This document shows, piece by piece, positions 9,160 to 16,362 of a stretch of DNA of 64,000 nt (its first letter is position 1; each line of letters opens with the position of its first letter). The translations under genes and the position numbers were made by a program. Source of the DNA: an uncultured Burkholderiales bacterium (GTDB lineage Bacteria > Pseudomonadota > Gammaproteobacteria > Burkholderiales > Burkholderiaceae_C); NCBI GenBank assembly GCA_943908475.1, contig CALTTG010000013.1, positions 1 through 64,000 on the forward strand, in the 5' to 3' direction. The notes beneath the pieces were generated by a model that worked only from the letters and a program-made list of their open reading frames with translations, was not told where the DNA came from and did no database searches.

Positions 9160-9873
9160 ATGTACACCGCCAAAGGCCGCCTCGATCTGAACGCGATGCT
9201 CCACCAGTACAGCCCGCTGGTGCGGCGTCTGGCGCACCAGATGATCGCCAAGCTGCCGGCCAACGTCGAGATCGACGACCTGATCCAGGTGGGCATGATT
9301 GGCCTGAGCGATGCGCTCAGCCGATTCGATGCGGGGCAGGGCGTGCAATTCGAGACCTTCGCCACCCAGCGCATTCGTGGGGCCATGCTCGACGAGTTGC
9401 GTGGCGCAGACTGGATGAGCCGTGGCACCCGCAAGCAGCAGCGTGACATCGAAGCCGCGGTGCACCGGCTGGAGCAAAAGCTCGGTCGTGCGCCCCAAGA
9501 AAGCGAAATCGCCCGCGAAATGGACATGACGCTGCTCGAGTATCAGGAAATGCTGGGCAAGGTGCGGGGCACCCAGCTCATCTACCTGGAAGACATGAGC
9601 GGTGACGATGGCGACAGCGACTACCTCGATCGCCACGTGGCCGACGAAGGCAACGACCCGCTGGCCCTGCTGCAAGACCATCGCATGCGCGAAGCCCTGG
9701 TCGAAGCCATCAAAAATCTGCCCGAGCGCGAACAGTACGTCATGAGCATGTACTACGAGCAGGACATGAACCTCAAGGAAATCGCCGCCGTGTTGGGCGT
9801 GACCGAATCGCGTGTTTGCCAACTTCACAGTCAGTCCATCGCCCGGCTGCGTGTGAAGCTCAGGGAGTGGTGA
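9160..9873 (+). CDS. fliA: Flagellar sigma factor FliA (sigma-28)
   Basis: FliA directs RNA polymerase to late flagellar and chemotaxis promoters. The 237-residue protein has region 2 (VRRLAHQMIAKLP, DDLIQVGMIGLSDAL, FATQRIRGAMLDELR), region 3 and a region 4 helix-turn-helix (LKEIAAVLGVTESRVCQLHS). The ATG at 9160 gives the usual MYTAKG start and has GGAG 6 nt upstream. Two in-frame ATGs at 9139 and 9148 are possible but have poorer support. It closes the flagellar run and is followed by two chemoreceptor genes, typical sigma-28 targets. Confidence 0.95.
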   Translation: MYTAKGRLDLNAMLHQYSPLVRRLAHQMIAKLPANVEIDDLIQVGMIGLSDALSRFDAGQGVQFETFATQRIRGAMLDELRGADWMSRGTRKQQRDIEAAVHRLEQKLGRAPQESEIAREMDMTLLEYQEMLGKVRGTQLIYLEDMSGDDGDSDYLDRHVADEGNDPLALLQDHRMREALVEAIKNLPEREQYVMSMYYEQDMNLKEIAAVLGVTESRVCQLHSQSIARLRVKLREW

Positions 9874-9945
9874 TGCATTGGCCACTTGACGGGGCGAGCT
9901 TGTCGCAGGGACCTTGGGGTCCTTTCGACCCATTGAGGGTCAGCC

Positions 9946-11313
9946 ATGCAGCTGCCGTTCCGCACCCGAAAAGACAACGACGATCTCGACCATGCCGCCA
10001 GCGCTTCCCCCATGGCGTCCGCCCGCTGCACGGTCGATGCCACGGCGCTGGCACAACAGCTCCAGCGTGACACTTCCGGCCTGGGGCTGGAAGCCGCACA
10101 GTTGCGGGGCACGTTGGAAGACAGCGCGGCCGTGGCCGAGCGTCAAGCTCAGGCGCTGCAGGCCTTGATGGGTCAGCTCACGCAAATTTCGAGCTCACAA
10201 GAGGCCATCCGCCACTACACAGACGACACCTTGCAGTCGGCGACCCAGGCGCGCGCCGCCGTGGCGAAAGTGGCCCAAGAGGTGTCGGCGCTGGTGAGTT
10301 CGTTGAAGGAGGTGGCCGAGGCTGCCCAGGAAATCACCCGCATCGCGCTTCAGACGCGTCTGGTGGCCTTCAACGCGTCGGTCGAAGCCAAGCGCGCCGG
10401 TGAGGCGGGCCGAGGCTTTTCCGTGGTGGCCGATGCGGTTCGAGACCTGTCCACCCAAGTCGAAATCACTTCTAAAGCGATCATGGGCACCGTGTCTCGC
10501 TTGGATGCCCGTGTTCAGTCGCTGGAGCGAGACATCAGTCGAACCCCAGAGCAAGGCCACAAAGAGGGCTTTCAAGCGGCGCTGTGTCGGGTGGAAAGCG
10601 ATGTGGTGCGCATCAACCAAGCGGCACAACAAAGCATGCAGCTCTCGGGTGGGCTCAGCGCTCAGAGTGCCGAGATGGCCCACGAGGTGCAGCAAACGCG
10701 ATCTTCCTTGGGACAGGCGGTCAAGCGCAGTGAGGTGGTTCTGGGCGTCTCCGAGCGGCTCATGGAAGTGATCGCCTCATGCGGGGTGCAGACCGCAGAC
10801 ACGCCTTACATCGACCTGGCACAACGGGTGGCCCATCAGCTGTCGCAGGCCCTTGAACAAGCGCTGGACAACGGACACATCAGCGAGGCTGACTTGTTTG
10901 ACGAGCACTACCAGCCCATCGCGGGCAGCTCGCCCCTGCAGCACCTCACACGGTTCAACGGCATCACCGACCGGCAGTTCCCGATCATTCAGGAGGCGGC
11001 GCTGCAAGTGCTGCCGGACATCGTGTTTTGCATCGGGGTGGACCGAAACGGCTACATCCCCACCCACAACAAAAAATACTGCCAGGCCCAGCGCCCGGGC
11101 GATGTGGTCTGGAACACGGCCAACTGCCGCTGGCGCCGCATCTTCAATGACCGAACGGGTCTGGCCTCGGCCCGCAACCAGCGCCCCTTCCTGCTTCAGA
11201 CCTACCGCCGCGACATGGGCGGCGGACAGCATGTGATGCTCAAAGAGGCCTCGGCACCCATCGTGCTGAGAGGGCGTCATTGGGGTGGCTTGAGGTTGGC
11301 CTACAAATTCTGA
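9946..11313 (+). CDS. Soluble methyl-accepting chemotaxis-like protein with C-terminal sensor domain
   Basis: The 455-residue protein has no membrane segment, so it should be cytoplasmic. Residues about 40-290 form a coiled-coil receptor signalling region. Its hairpin tip is altered: QTRLVAFNASVEAKRAGEAG rather than the usual QTNILALNAAVEAARAGE. The C-terminal part (about 300-455) is a separate globular domain with conserved-looking Cys, Trp and Arg residues (NTANCRWRRIFNDRTGL, RPFLLQTYRRDMGGG), likely a PDC/Cache- or PAS-like sensor. This signalling-first order is the reverse of ordinary receptors. It lies 72 bp after fliA and is probably cotranscribed. Whether it couples to CheA/CheW or acts in another pathway is unknown. 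Confidence 0.82.
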   Translation: MQLPFRTRKDNDDLDHAASASPMASARCTVDATALAQQLQRDTSGLGLEAAQLRGTLEDSAAVAERQAQALQALMGQLTQISSSQEAIRHYTDDTLQSATQARAAVAKVAQEVSALVSSLKEVAEAAQEITRIALQTRLVAFNASVEAKRAGEAGRGFSVVADAVRDLSTQVEITSKAIMGTVSRLDARVQSLERDISRTPEQGHKEGFQAALCRVESDVVRINQAAQQSMQLSGGLSAQSAEMAHEVQQTRSSLGQAVKRSEVVLGVSERLMEVIASCGVQTADTPYIDLAQRVAHQLSQALEQALDNGHISEADLFDEHYQPIAGSSPLQHLTRFNGITDRQFPIIQEAALQVLPDIVFCIGVDRNGYIPTHNKKYCQAQRPGDVVWNTANCRWRRIFNDRTGLASARNQRPFLLQTYRRDMGGGQHVMLKEASAPIVLRGRHWGGLRLAYKF

Positions 11314-11323
11314 AACTTGAGCG

Positions 11324-11343
11324 CCGTCAAGGGTTCTTGACGG
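11324..11343. terminator. Perfect 8-bp stem-loop after the soluble receptor gene
   Basis: CCGTCAAG (11324-11331) and CTTGACGG (11336-11343) pair perfectly around a GGTT loop, 11 bp after the stop codon. No T-run follows, so termination may be partial or depend on other factors. Confidence 0.45.
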
Positions 11344-11387
11344 GGCAAGGCGTGAAGTGCTGCTCGGACAAGTGAGCGCCTGGCCTG

Positions 11388-11414
11388 TAAAGCCCCTTCA
11401 TGGGTTGCGGTTTT
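11388..11414 (+). promoter_or_regulatory. Candidate sigma-28 promoter for the membrane chemoreceptor
   Basis: A perfect TAAAG -35 core at 11388-11392 is followed at the exact FliA spacing by GCGGTTTT (11407-11414), which matches GCCGATAA at about half its positions. It lies 46 bp before the chemoreceptor start, a plausible place for a FliA promoter. The -10 match is weak. Confidence 0.33.
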
Positions 11415-11459
11415 GTCCGAAGACACTGGTGTCAGAGTTCCGCACTTCGCGCACGCACC

Positions 11460-12893
11460 ATGAGCACCCACTCAACTTCCCCCGCTCGGCTCGATACCCA
11501 AGACCGGGTGGTGTTGTCGGCCATCGGCCTCACGTTCCTGGGCGCATGTGTGTACGCCGCCCTCTACGGCGGCATGGGGCTGACGCTGGGCATGGGGGCC
11601 CTGATTCTGGGGCTCAGTTTCGGCTTGGCGGCCCAGTCCCGCAGCGGGCTGGGCAGCCAGGTCGGGCTGCCTGCCTTGGGCATGGCAATGGTGGCTTTGT
11701 TGATCCACACCGCTCGGGGACACAACGAGGCGCATTTCGCCGTGTTTGCGTTCATGGCGGTGCTGGTGGTGTACCGGCGCTTGTTGCCTGTGGTGGTGGG
11801 GGCTGCGGCCATTGCCGTGCACCATCTCAGCTTCAACTACATGCAGGCTTGGGGGTGGGGCCCCGTCTGTTTCACCGAGCCCAGTTTGCTCAAAGTGGTC
11901 GAGCACGCAGTCTACGTGATCGCTGAGGCCGGGGTGCTCATGTTCCTGGCCCAACGTGCGCAACATGACTTCGTCACGGCCGAGCAACTCACGCGGTTGG
12001 CGGAAAACATCCTTTCGCCAGACGGGCGGGTGGACCTCAGCGTCAGCCAGGTCACCAGCAAGGACCCCGCGACCCGCACGTTGTGCGAGGCCCTGACCCG
12101 CGTGGCCGACGCTGTGGCCCAGGTTCGCGTGGCGGCAGAGAGCATCCGAGCGGCCACCACAGAGATCTCCAATGGCAACCAAGATTTGCAAGATCGCACC
12201 GAGCAAGCGGCCTCTCAACTGCAGCAGACTGCGGCGGCGGTGGAAGAGATCGCTGGCACCATCCGCTCCAGCACCGACAGCGCCCGGCAGGCCAATGATC
12301 TGGCCTTGAAGGCGTCGGGCGTTGCCACAGAAGGCGGCGATGCCGTCAACCGAGTTGTGGACACCATGACGGGCATCCAGCACTCCAGCCGCAAGATCAC
12401 CGACATCATCGGGGTCATCGACGGCATTGCGTTCCAGACCAACATCCTGGCGCTCAACGCGGCGGTGGAAGCCGCGCGTGCTGGTGAGCAGGGACGAGGC
12501 TTTGCCGTGGTGGCCTCTGAGGTTCGCTCATTGGCGCAACGCAGCGCCGAGGCGGCCAAGGAGATCAAACAATTGATCACCGCCAGCGTGGAGCAAGTGG
12601 ACTCGGGCAGCAGCCTGGTCGGCACCACCGGCGAGACCATCGGGCAGGTGGTGATTCAGGTGCGGCAAGTGACCGAACTCATCAGCCACATCTCGAACTC
12701 CAGCAACGAGCAGCACGACGGCATCAGCCAGATCAATCAGGCCATCGTGCAGCTGGATCAGGCCACGCAAAAGAATTCAGCGCTGGTGCAAGCCACGGCA
12801 TCAACGGCCAACAGCCTGCAGTCGCTGGCCGATGGATTGTCGGCCGCGGTGGGGCAAATTCAGTGCGATCGCAACCGGGCCCAGAGCGTCTGA
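11460..12893 (+). CDS. Methyl-accepting chemotaxis protein, multipass membrane sensor
   Basis: The 477-residue chemoreceptor begins with about six hydrophobic segments (residues 15-175) instead of a large periplasmic domain, so it probably senses within or near the membrane. A short linker leads to the cytoplasmic signalling domain with the canonical tip IAFQTNILALNAAVEAARAG near residue 330. There is no CheR/CheB-binding pentapeptide at the C terminus (it ends NRAQSV). The ATG at 11460 was chosen because the in-frame extension upstream is short and not hydrophobic. Together with the soluble receptor it makes a two-receptor cluster after fliA. The ligand is unknown. Confidence 0.9.
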   Translation: MSTHSTSPARLDTQDRVVLSAIGLTFLGACVYAALYGGMGLTLGMGALILGLSFGLAAQSRSGLGSQVGLPALGMAMVALLIHTARGHNEAHFAVFAFMAVLVVYRRLLPVVVGAAAIAVHHLSFNYMQAWGWGPVCFTEPSLLKVVEHAVYVIAEAGVLMFLAQRAQHDFVTAEQLTRLAENILSPDGRVDLSVSQVTSKDPATRTLCEALTRVADAVAQVRVAAESIRAATTEISNGNQDLQDRTEQAASQLQQTAAAVEEIAGTIRSSTDSARQANDLALKASGVATEGGDAVNRVVDTMTGIQHSSRKITDIIGVIDGIAFQTNILALNAAVEAARAGEQGRGFAVVASEVRSLAQRSAEAAKEIKQLITASVEQVDSGSSLVGTTGETIGQVVIQVRQVTELISHISNSSNEQHDGISQINQAIVQLDQATQKNSALVQATASTANSLQSLADGLSAAVGQIQCDRNRAQSV

Positions 12894-12924
12894 ACCTGTC
12901 TCAACCCGAGCGATCACTCGACGG

Positions 12925-13857
12925 TCAGCCGATGCGGCCCAGCAGCAGGTACTCCATCAGCGCCTTCTGCACGTGCAGTCGGTTTTCGGCTTCGTCCCAG
13001 ACCACCGACTGCGCGCCGTCGATGACCTCGGCCTCGACTTCTTCGCCCCGGTGGGCCGGCAGGCAATGCATGAACAGCGCATCGGGGCTGGCCACGGCCA
13101 TCATTTCGGCATCCACACACCAGTCGGCAAAGGCTTTTTTGCGCGCCTCGTTTTCGGCTTCGTAACCCATCGATGTCCAGACATCGGTGGTCACCAAGTG
13201 GGCGCCACGGCAGGCGTCCATCGGGTCCTTGAAGACCTTGTAGCAGCTGGTGTCTTGGATTCCTGCCACGGCTGGATCGATCTCGTAGCCACTCGGGGTG
13301 CTCACGTGCACGGTGAAGCCCAAGATTTCAGCCGCCTGCAGCCAGGTGTTGGCCATGTTGTTGCCATCGCCCACCCAAGCCACCACTTTGCCCTGGATGG
13401 AGCCTCGGTGTTCGATGAACGTGAAGATGTCCGCCAGGATCTGACAGGGGTGGTACTCGTTGGTCAGGCCGTTGATGACCGGCACGCGCGAGTTGGCCGC
13501 GAATTTGACGATCTTGGCCTGCTCGTAGGTACGGATCATGACGATGTCGACCATCCGCGAGATCACCTTGGCGCTGTCTTCGATGGGCTCGCTGCGACCC
13601 AGCTGGCTGCCGTCGGTGGTCAGGTGCACCACCGAGCCACCCATTTGGTACATGCCGGCTTCAAAGCTCACGCGGGTGCGGGTGGACGCTTTTTCGAAGA
13701 TCATGGCCAGCGTGCGGTCGGCCAGGGGCTGGTACTTCTCGTAGTTCTTGAAGCGCTGCTTGATGATGGCCGCGCGCTCAAAGAGGTAGCTGTACTCGGG
13801 GGCCCGCAAGTCCTTGAACTGCAGGTAATGTTTGATGAGGCTGTTTCCGGGCTTCAT
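12925..13857 (-). CDS. argF: Ornithine carbamoyltransferase
   Basis: ArgF joins ornithine and carbamoyl phosphate to make citrulline in arginine synthesis. The 310-residue protein has the carbamoyl-phosphate motif STRTR near residue 55, HPCQILAD near residue 133 and the ornithine-binding HCLPAHRG near residue 270. Length is normal. The start at 13857 (MKPGNSLIKHYL) lies 8 bp after the argD stop, so argD and argF form a two-gene operon. An upstream in-frame extension reaches into argD and is unlikely to be used. Confidence 0.96.
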   Translation of the reverse strand: MKPGNSLIKHYLQFKDLRAPEYSYLFERAAIIKQRFKNYEKYQPLADRTLAMIFEKASTRTRVSFEAGMYQMGGSVVHLTTDGSQLGRSEPIEDSAKVISRMVDIVMIRTYEQAKIVKFAANSRVPVINGLTNEYHPCQILADIFTFIEHRGSIQGKVVAWVGDGNNMANTWLQAAEILGFTVHVSTPSGYEIDPAVAGIQDTSCYKVFKDPMDACRGAHLVTTDVWTSMGYEAENEARKKAFADWCVDAEMMAVASPDALFMHCLPAHRGEEVEAEVIDGAQSVVWDEAENRLHVQKALMEYLLLGRIG

Positions 13858-13865
13858 GGTCGTGC

Positions 13866-15068
13866 TCAGGCGGCGCTGGGTTCGGACAGGAACTGGCGAA
13901 TCAGGGGCACCAGCAGGGCCACGCATTCATCGGCTTGTGCTTGGGTGAAGATCAGGGGGGGCAGCAGGCGAACCACCGTGTCGGCAGTGACCGACAACAG
14001 CAGACCGGCTTCCAGTGCGCGGCTGAGGATCACCCCACAAGGGCGGTCGAGTTCGATGCCGATCATCAGGCCCTGACCACGCACCTCCTTGACCCCCGCC
14101 ACGCCGGCCAGCTCGCGGCGCAAGGCGCCCATCAGGTGCTCGCCCACCGCGGCTGCGTTGGCCATCAAGCCATCGGCTTCCATGATTTTGAGCGTCTCCA
14201 CACCTGCGCGCATGGCCAAGGGGTTGCCGCCGAACGTGGTGCCATGGTTGCCGGGCTTGAGCACATGAGCGGCCTTCGGGCCACACACCACAGCCCCAAT
14301 GGGCACGCCCGAGCCCAGGCCTTTGGCCAGGGGCATCACATCGGGCTGAATGCCCGACCACTGGTGGGCAAACCATTTGCCGGTGCGACCGATGCCGCAT
14401 TGCACCTCGTCCAGCATCAGCAACCAGCCCTGGCGGTCGCACAAGGCGCGCACGGCCTGCAGGTATTCGCTGCGTGCTGGGTTGATGCCCCCTTCGCCCT
14501 GAATCACTTCCAGGAACACAGCGGTGACGTTGGGGTTGGTTCGGGCGACTTCTTCCAGCGCGGCGATGTCGTTGAGCGGCACACGCACAAAGCCCTCGAC
14601 CAGCGGCTCGAAGCCGGCGTGAACCTTGGGGTTGCCGGTGGCCGACAGCGTGGCGATCGAGCGGCCATGAAAGGCCTTCTCGTAGACCACCACCTCGGCG
14701 CGGGCGATGCCCTTGTCGTGCCCGTACTTGCGGGCAATTTTCAGCGCCGCTTCATTGGCCTCCAGGCCCGAGTTGCAGAAGAACACATTGGTCAAGCCGG
14801 AGCGTTCCACCAGCATCTGGGCCAGCTCTTCCTGCAAGGGCACCTGGTAATAGTTGCAGCAATGGATCAACTGGCTGACTTGTTCCTGCAAAGCGGGCAC
14901 CAGCTTGGGGTGGTTGTGACCCAAGGTGTTGACGGCAATGCCAGAGAGCGCGTCCAGGTAGCGTCGGCCTTCGGTGTCCCAAACGTGGGCGCCTTCGCCG
15001 TGCGACAGGGCAACGGGCAGGCGGCCGTAAGTGGGCATCACGTGGGGCATGGGCGCGGCGGCAGTCAT
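13866..15068 (-). CDS. argD: Acetylornithine aminotransferase
   Basis: ArgD is a class III PLP-dependent aminotransferase that converts N-acetylglutamate semialdehyde to N-acetylornithine; many also act on succinyl-diaminopimelate precursors. The 400-residue protein has QGEGGINPA near residue 190, the PLP-binding DEVQCGIGRTG near residue 220 and the catalytic Lys in LAKGLGSGVPIGA near residue 250. Substrate cannot be fixed by sequence alone, but pairing with argF supports the arginine role. A strong hairpin with a T-run on the transcribed strand lies about 30 bp before its start. Confidence 0.94.
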   Translation of the reverse strand: MTAAAPMPHVMPTYGRLPVALSHGEGAHVWDTEGRRYLDALSGIAVNTLGHNHPKLVPALQEQVSQLIHCCNYYQVPLQEELAQMLVERSGLTNVFFCNSGLEANEAALKIARKYGHDKGIARAEVVVYEKAFHGRSIATLSATGNPKVHAGFEPLVEGFVRVPLNDIAALEEVARTNPNVTAVFLEVIQGEGGINPARSEYLQAVRALCDRQGWLLMLDEVQCGIGRTGKWFAHQWSGIQPDVMPLAKGLGSGVPIGAVVCGPKAAHVLKPGNHGTTFGGNPLAMRAGVETLKIMEADGLMANAAAVGEHLMGALRRELAGVAGVKEVRGQGLMIGIELDRPCGVILSRALEAGLLLSVTADTVVRLLPPLIFTQAQADECVALLVPLIRQFLSEPSAA

Positions 15069-15098
15069 GAGGCTCTTTCAGCTGAAACAAGATGGAGG

Positions 15099-15134
15099 AA
15101 AAAAGAAAAAGCGCAGTGCACGAATCACTGCGCT
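15099..15134 (-). terminator. Intrinsic-terminator-like hairpin in the argD leader
   Basis: Read on the minus strand, AGCGCAGTG and CACTGCGCT (15126-15134 and 15110-15118) form a perfect 9-bp stem with a 7-nt loop. It is followed by a T-rich run (complement of 15099-15110). It sits about 30 bp before the argD start in the direction of transcription. It could be an attenuator, the end of a small minus-strand RNA or a 5' stabilising stem. Confidence 0.6.
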
Positions 15135-15140
15135 CGCTCG

Positions 15141-15146
15141 ATTGTA
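15141..15146 (-). promoter_or_regulatory. Possible -10 element for argDF
   Basis: The minus strand reads TACAAT at 15146-15141, five of six matches to TATAAT, just upstream of the leader hairpin. No convincing -35 box lies at the right distance, so support is limited. If used, the transcript would begin almost directly at the hairpin. Confidence 0.35.
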
Positions 15147-15313
15147 AGGAATGCCCGCGAGGCCTGCCACCTCCTGTGGTGTGCACTCAAGTTTGTCGGC
15201 GCGAGGACGAAAACAACGATGCGATGCGCTCGGGCGTGTCCGACCTTGGTGCAAGGGCTCTGGCACCGAATTTGCGTCTGAACGCAAGACGTTGGACAAT
15301 GGAGGGATTCCTG

Positions 15314-15826
15314 ATGGATACAGTCATCGACCCTGTCTCCTCAGACGCGGCCAAGGCTTCGGATCACCCTCCGGAGGCTCGGCCGAGCATCCTCCGCAGT
15401 GGGCCGACACAATCGCCTGCTGCGCCTTGTCAACCTGGCAATGGATCCATTGCGCAGACTGTGGGAACGAACAGCGTGTCCACCACCGCACCGGCAGGCT
15501 CTGCCGCGGCCATCGCCATGGCCAAACCCCGTGAAGTCTTCATTCAGGGGATCACCTCCAAAGGCAGCACCTTTCGGCCCAGTGACTGGGCTGAGCGCCT
15601 GGCAGGGGCCATGTCCTGTTTTCGCCCCGGCGGTGGGCGAGGGGGGCCCGGCGATCACATCGGCTACTCCCCCTACTGCGTGCCCACCACCATCGGTGAC
15701 GTGAAGTGCGTGGTGGTCAATGAGGCCTTGCGCAAGCTCGAACCCATGGCCTGGGACTTCGTGATGAATTTTGCCAAGGACAACGATCTCCAGGTCTTTG
15801 AAGCCTGCTTGCTGCCCGACCAGTGA
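15314..15826 (+). CDS. DUF3579 domain protein
   Basis: The 170-residue protein has a Ser/Ala/Pro-rich N-terminal part of about 75 residues. The conserved DUF3579 domain follows, starting at REVFIQGITSKGSTFRPSDW and including GYSPYCVPTTIGDVKCVVVN. The function is not known. The ATG at 15314 has GGAGG 8 nt upstream; an ATG at 15299 is in frame but lacks such a site. The family is largely betaproteobacterial and is commonly found next to argD-argF, as here, where it is divergent from argD. That suggests a link to arginine metabolism, which is only inference. It ends in a bidirectional terminator shared with rpsT. Confidence 0.85.
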   Translation: MDTVIDPVSSDAAKASDHPPEARPSILRSGPTQSPAAPCQPGNGSIAQTVGTNSVSTTAPAGSAAAIAMAKPREVFIQGITSKGSTFRPSDWAERLAGAMSCFRPGGGRGGPGDHIGYSPYCVPTTIGDVKCVVVNEALRKLEPMAWDFVMNFAKDNDLQVFEACLLPDQ

Positions 15827-15853
15827 GGGGCACCACCCGCCGTCGTGAGGCAC

Positions 15854-15883
15854 AAAAAAAGCTCGCCGAGGCGAGCTTTTTTC
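15854..15883. terminator. Bidirectional intrinsic terminator between DUF3579 gene and rpsT
   Basis: A run of seven A, the stem GCTCGCC/GGCGAGC (15861-15876) and a run of T form a classic two-way terminator. It serves the plus-strand DUF3579 gene and the minus-strand rpsT gene. Confidence 0.9.
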
Positions 15884-15923
15884 TTGGGCTGCGGTGCGGC
15901 GTGTGTGCCGCTCCCGTGCCAGA

Positions 15924-16214
15924 TCAGGCCAGTGCCTTGACCTTGGCAGCCAGGCGGCTCTTGTGGCGAGCGGCCTTGTTCTTGTGGAAGATGCCCTTGT
16001 CGGCGATCGAGTCGATCACGCTTTGAGCCGACTTGAATGCGTCAGAGGCTTGAGCCTTGTCGCCAGCCTTGACAGCCTTCAGCACGCTCTTGATGGCGGT
16101 GCGGAACTTCGAACGCAGGGCCGAGTTGGCGGCGTTGATCTTGACGTCCTGGCGGACGCGCTTGCGACCGGAGGCGATGCGAACTGTCTTTTTGACCTTC
16201 GAGGAAGATGGCAT
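15924..16214 (-). CDS. rpsT: 30S ribosomal protein S20
   Basis: S20 is a small, Lys/Ala-rich protein that binds 16S rRNA in the body of the 30S subunit. The 96-residue product has the family pattern GRKRVRQD...NAANSALRSKFRTA and the conserved DKGIFHKNKAARHKSRLAAKVKA end. The ATG at 16214 gives MPSSSKVKKT; the frame is open upstream but that part has no S20 character. It has its own promoter (16303-16331) and a leader of about 80 nt, which in other bacteria can take part in S20 autoregulation. Confidence 0.96.
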   Translation of the reverse strand: MPSSSKVKKTVRIASGRKRVRQDVKINAANSALRSKFRTAIKSVLKAVKAGDKAQASDAFKSAQSVIDSIADKGIFHKNKAARHKSRLAAKVKALA

Positions 16215-16302
16215 GATTTTGAGGGCCCTGGGGATGACTGCTGCGCTCAGCGGCGCGATGCAATTCTCACCCGGCAGAGCCGAGTTGGTTGGAAAACCCG
16301 AG

Positions 16303-16331
16303 ATTCTAGCACCGCACGCGCCCGTCGTAAA
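16303..16331 (-). promoter_or_regulatory. Sigma-70 promoter of rpsT
   Basis: On the minus strand TTTACG (16331-16326), a 17-nt spacer and TAGAAT (16308-16303) make a good sigma-70-type promoter. It would start transcription about 80 nt before the rpsT ATG. Confidence 0.6.
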
Positions 16332-16351
16332 GGCAGCCTCCAGCGCCTTCT

Positions 16352-16357
16352 TATAAT
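16352..16357 (+). promoter_or_regulatory. TATAAT immediately before the murJ start
   Basis: A perfect TATAAT ends 5 bp before the murJ ATG. If it acts as a -10 box, the murJ transcript would start at or just inside the start codon and be leaderless. No clear -35 box is visible, so it may also be chance. Confidence 0.35.
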
Positions 16358-16362
16358 GCGGC

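Noticed and set aside
9909..9922. GGACC/GGTCC hairpin between fliA and the soluble receptor as a terminator
   Set aside because: The stem is only 5 bp with three following T; too weak to call.
8191..9933. Long open frame antisense to flhF, flhG and fliA
   Set aside because: It is a GC-rich mirror of known genes. The His/Gln-rich product matches no family.
13935..15281. 448-residue plus-strand open frame opposite argD
   Set aside because: argD is clear on the minus strand. The opposite frame is a codon-bias shadow.
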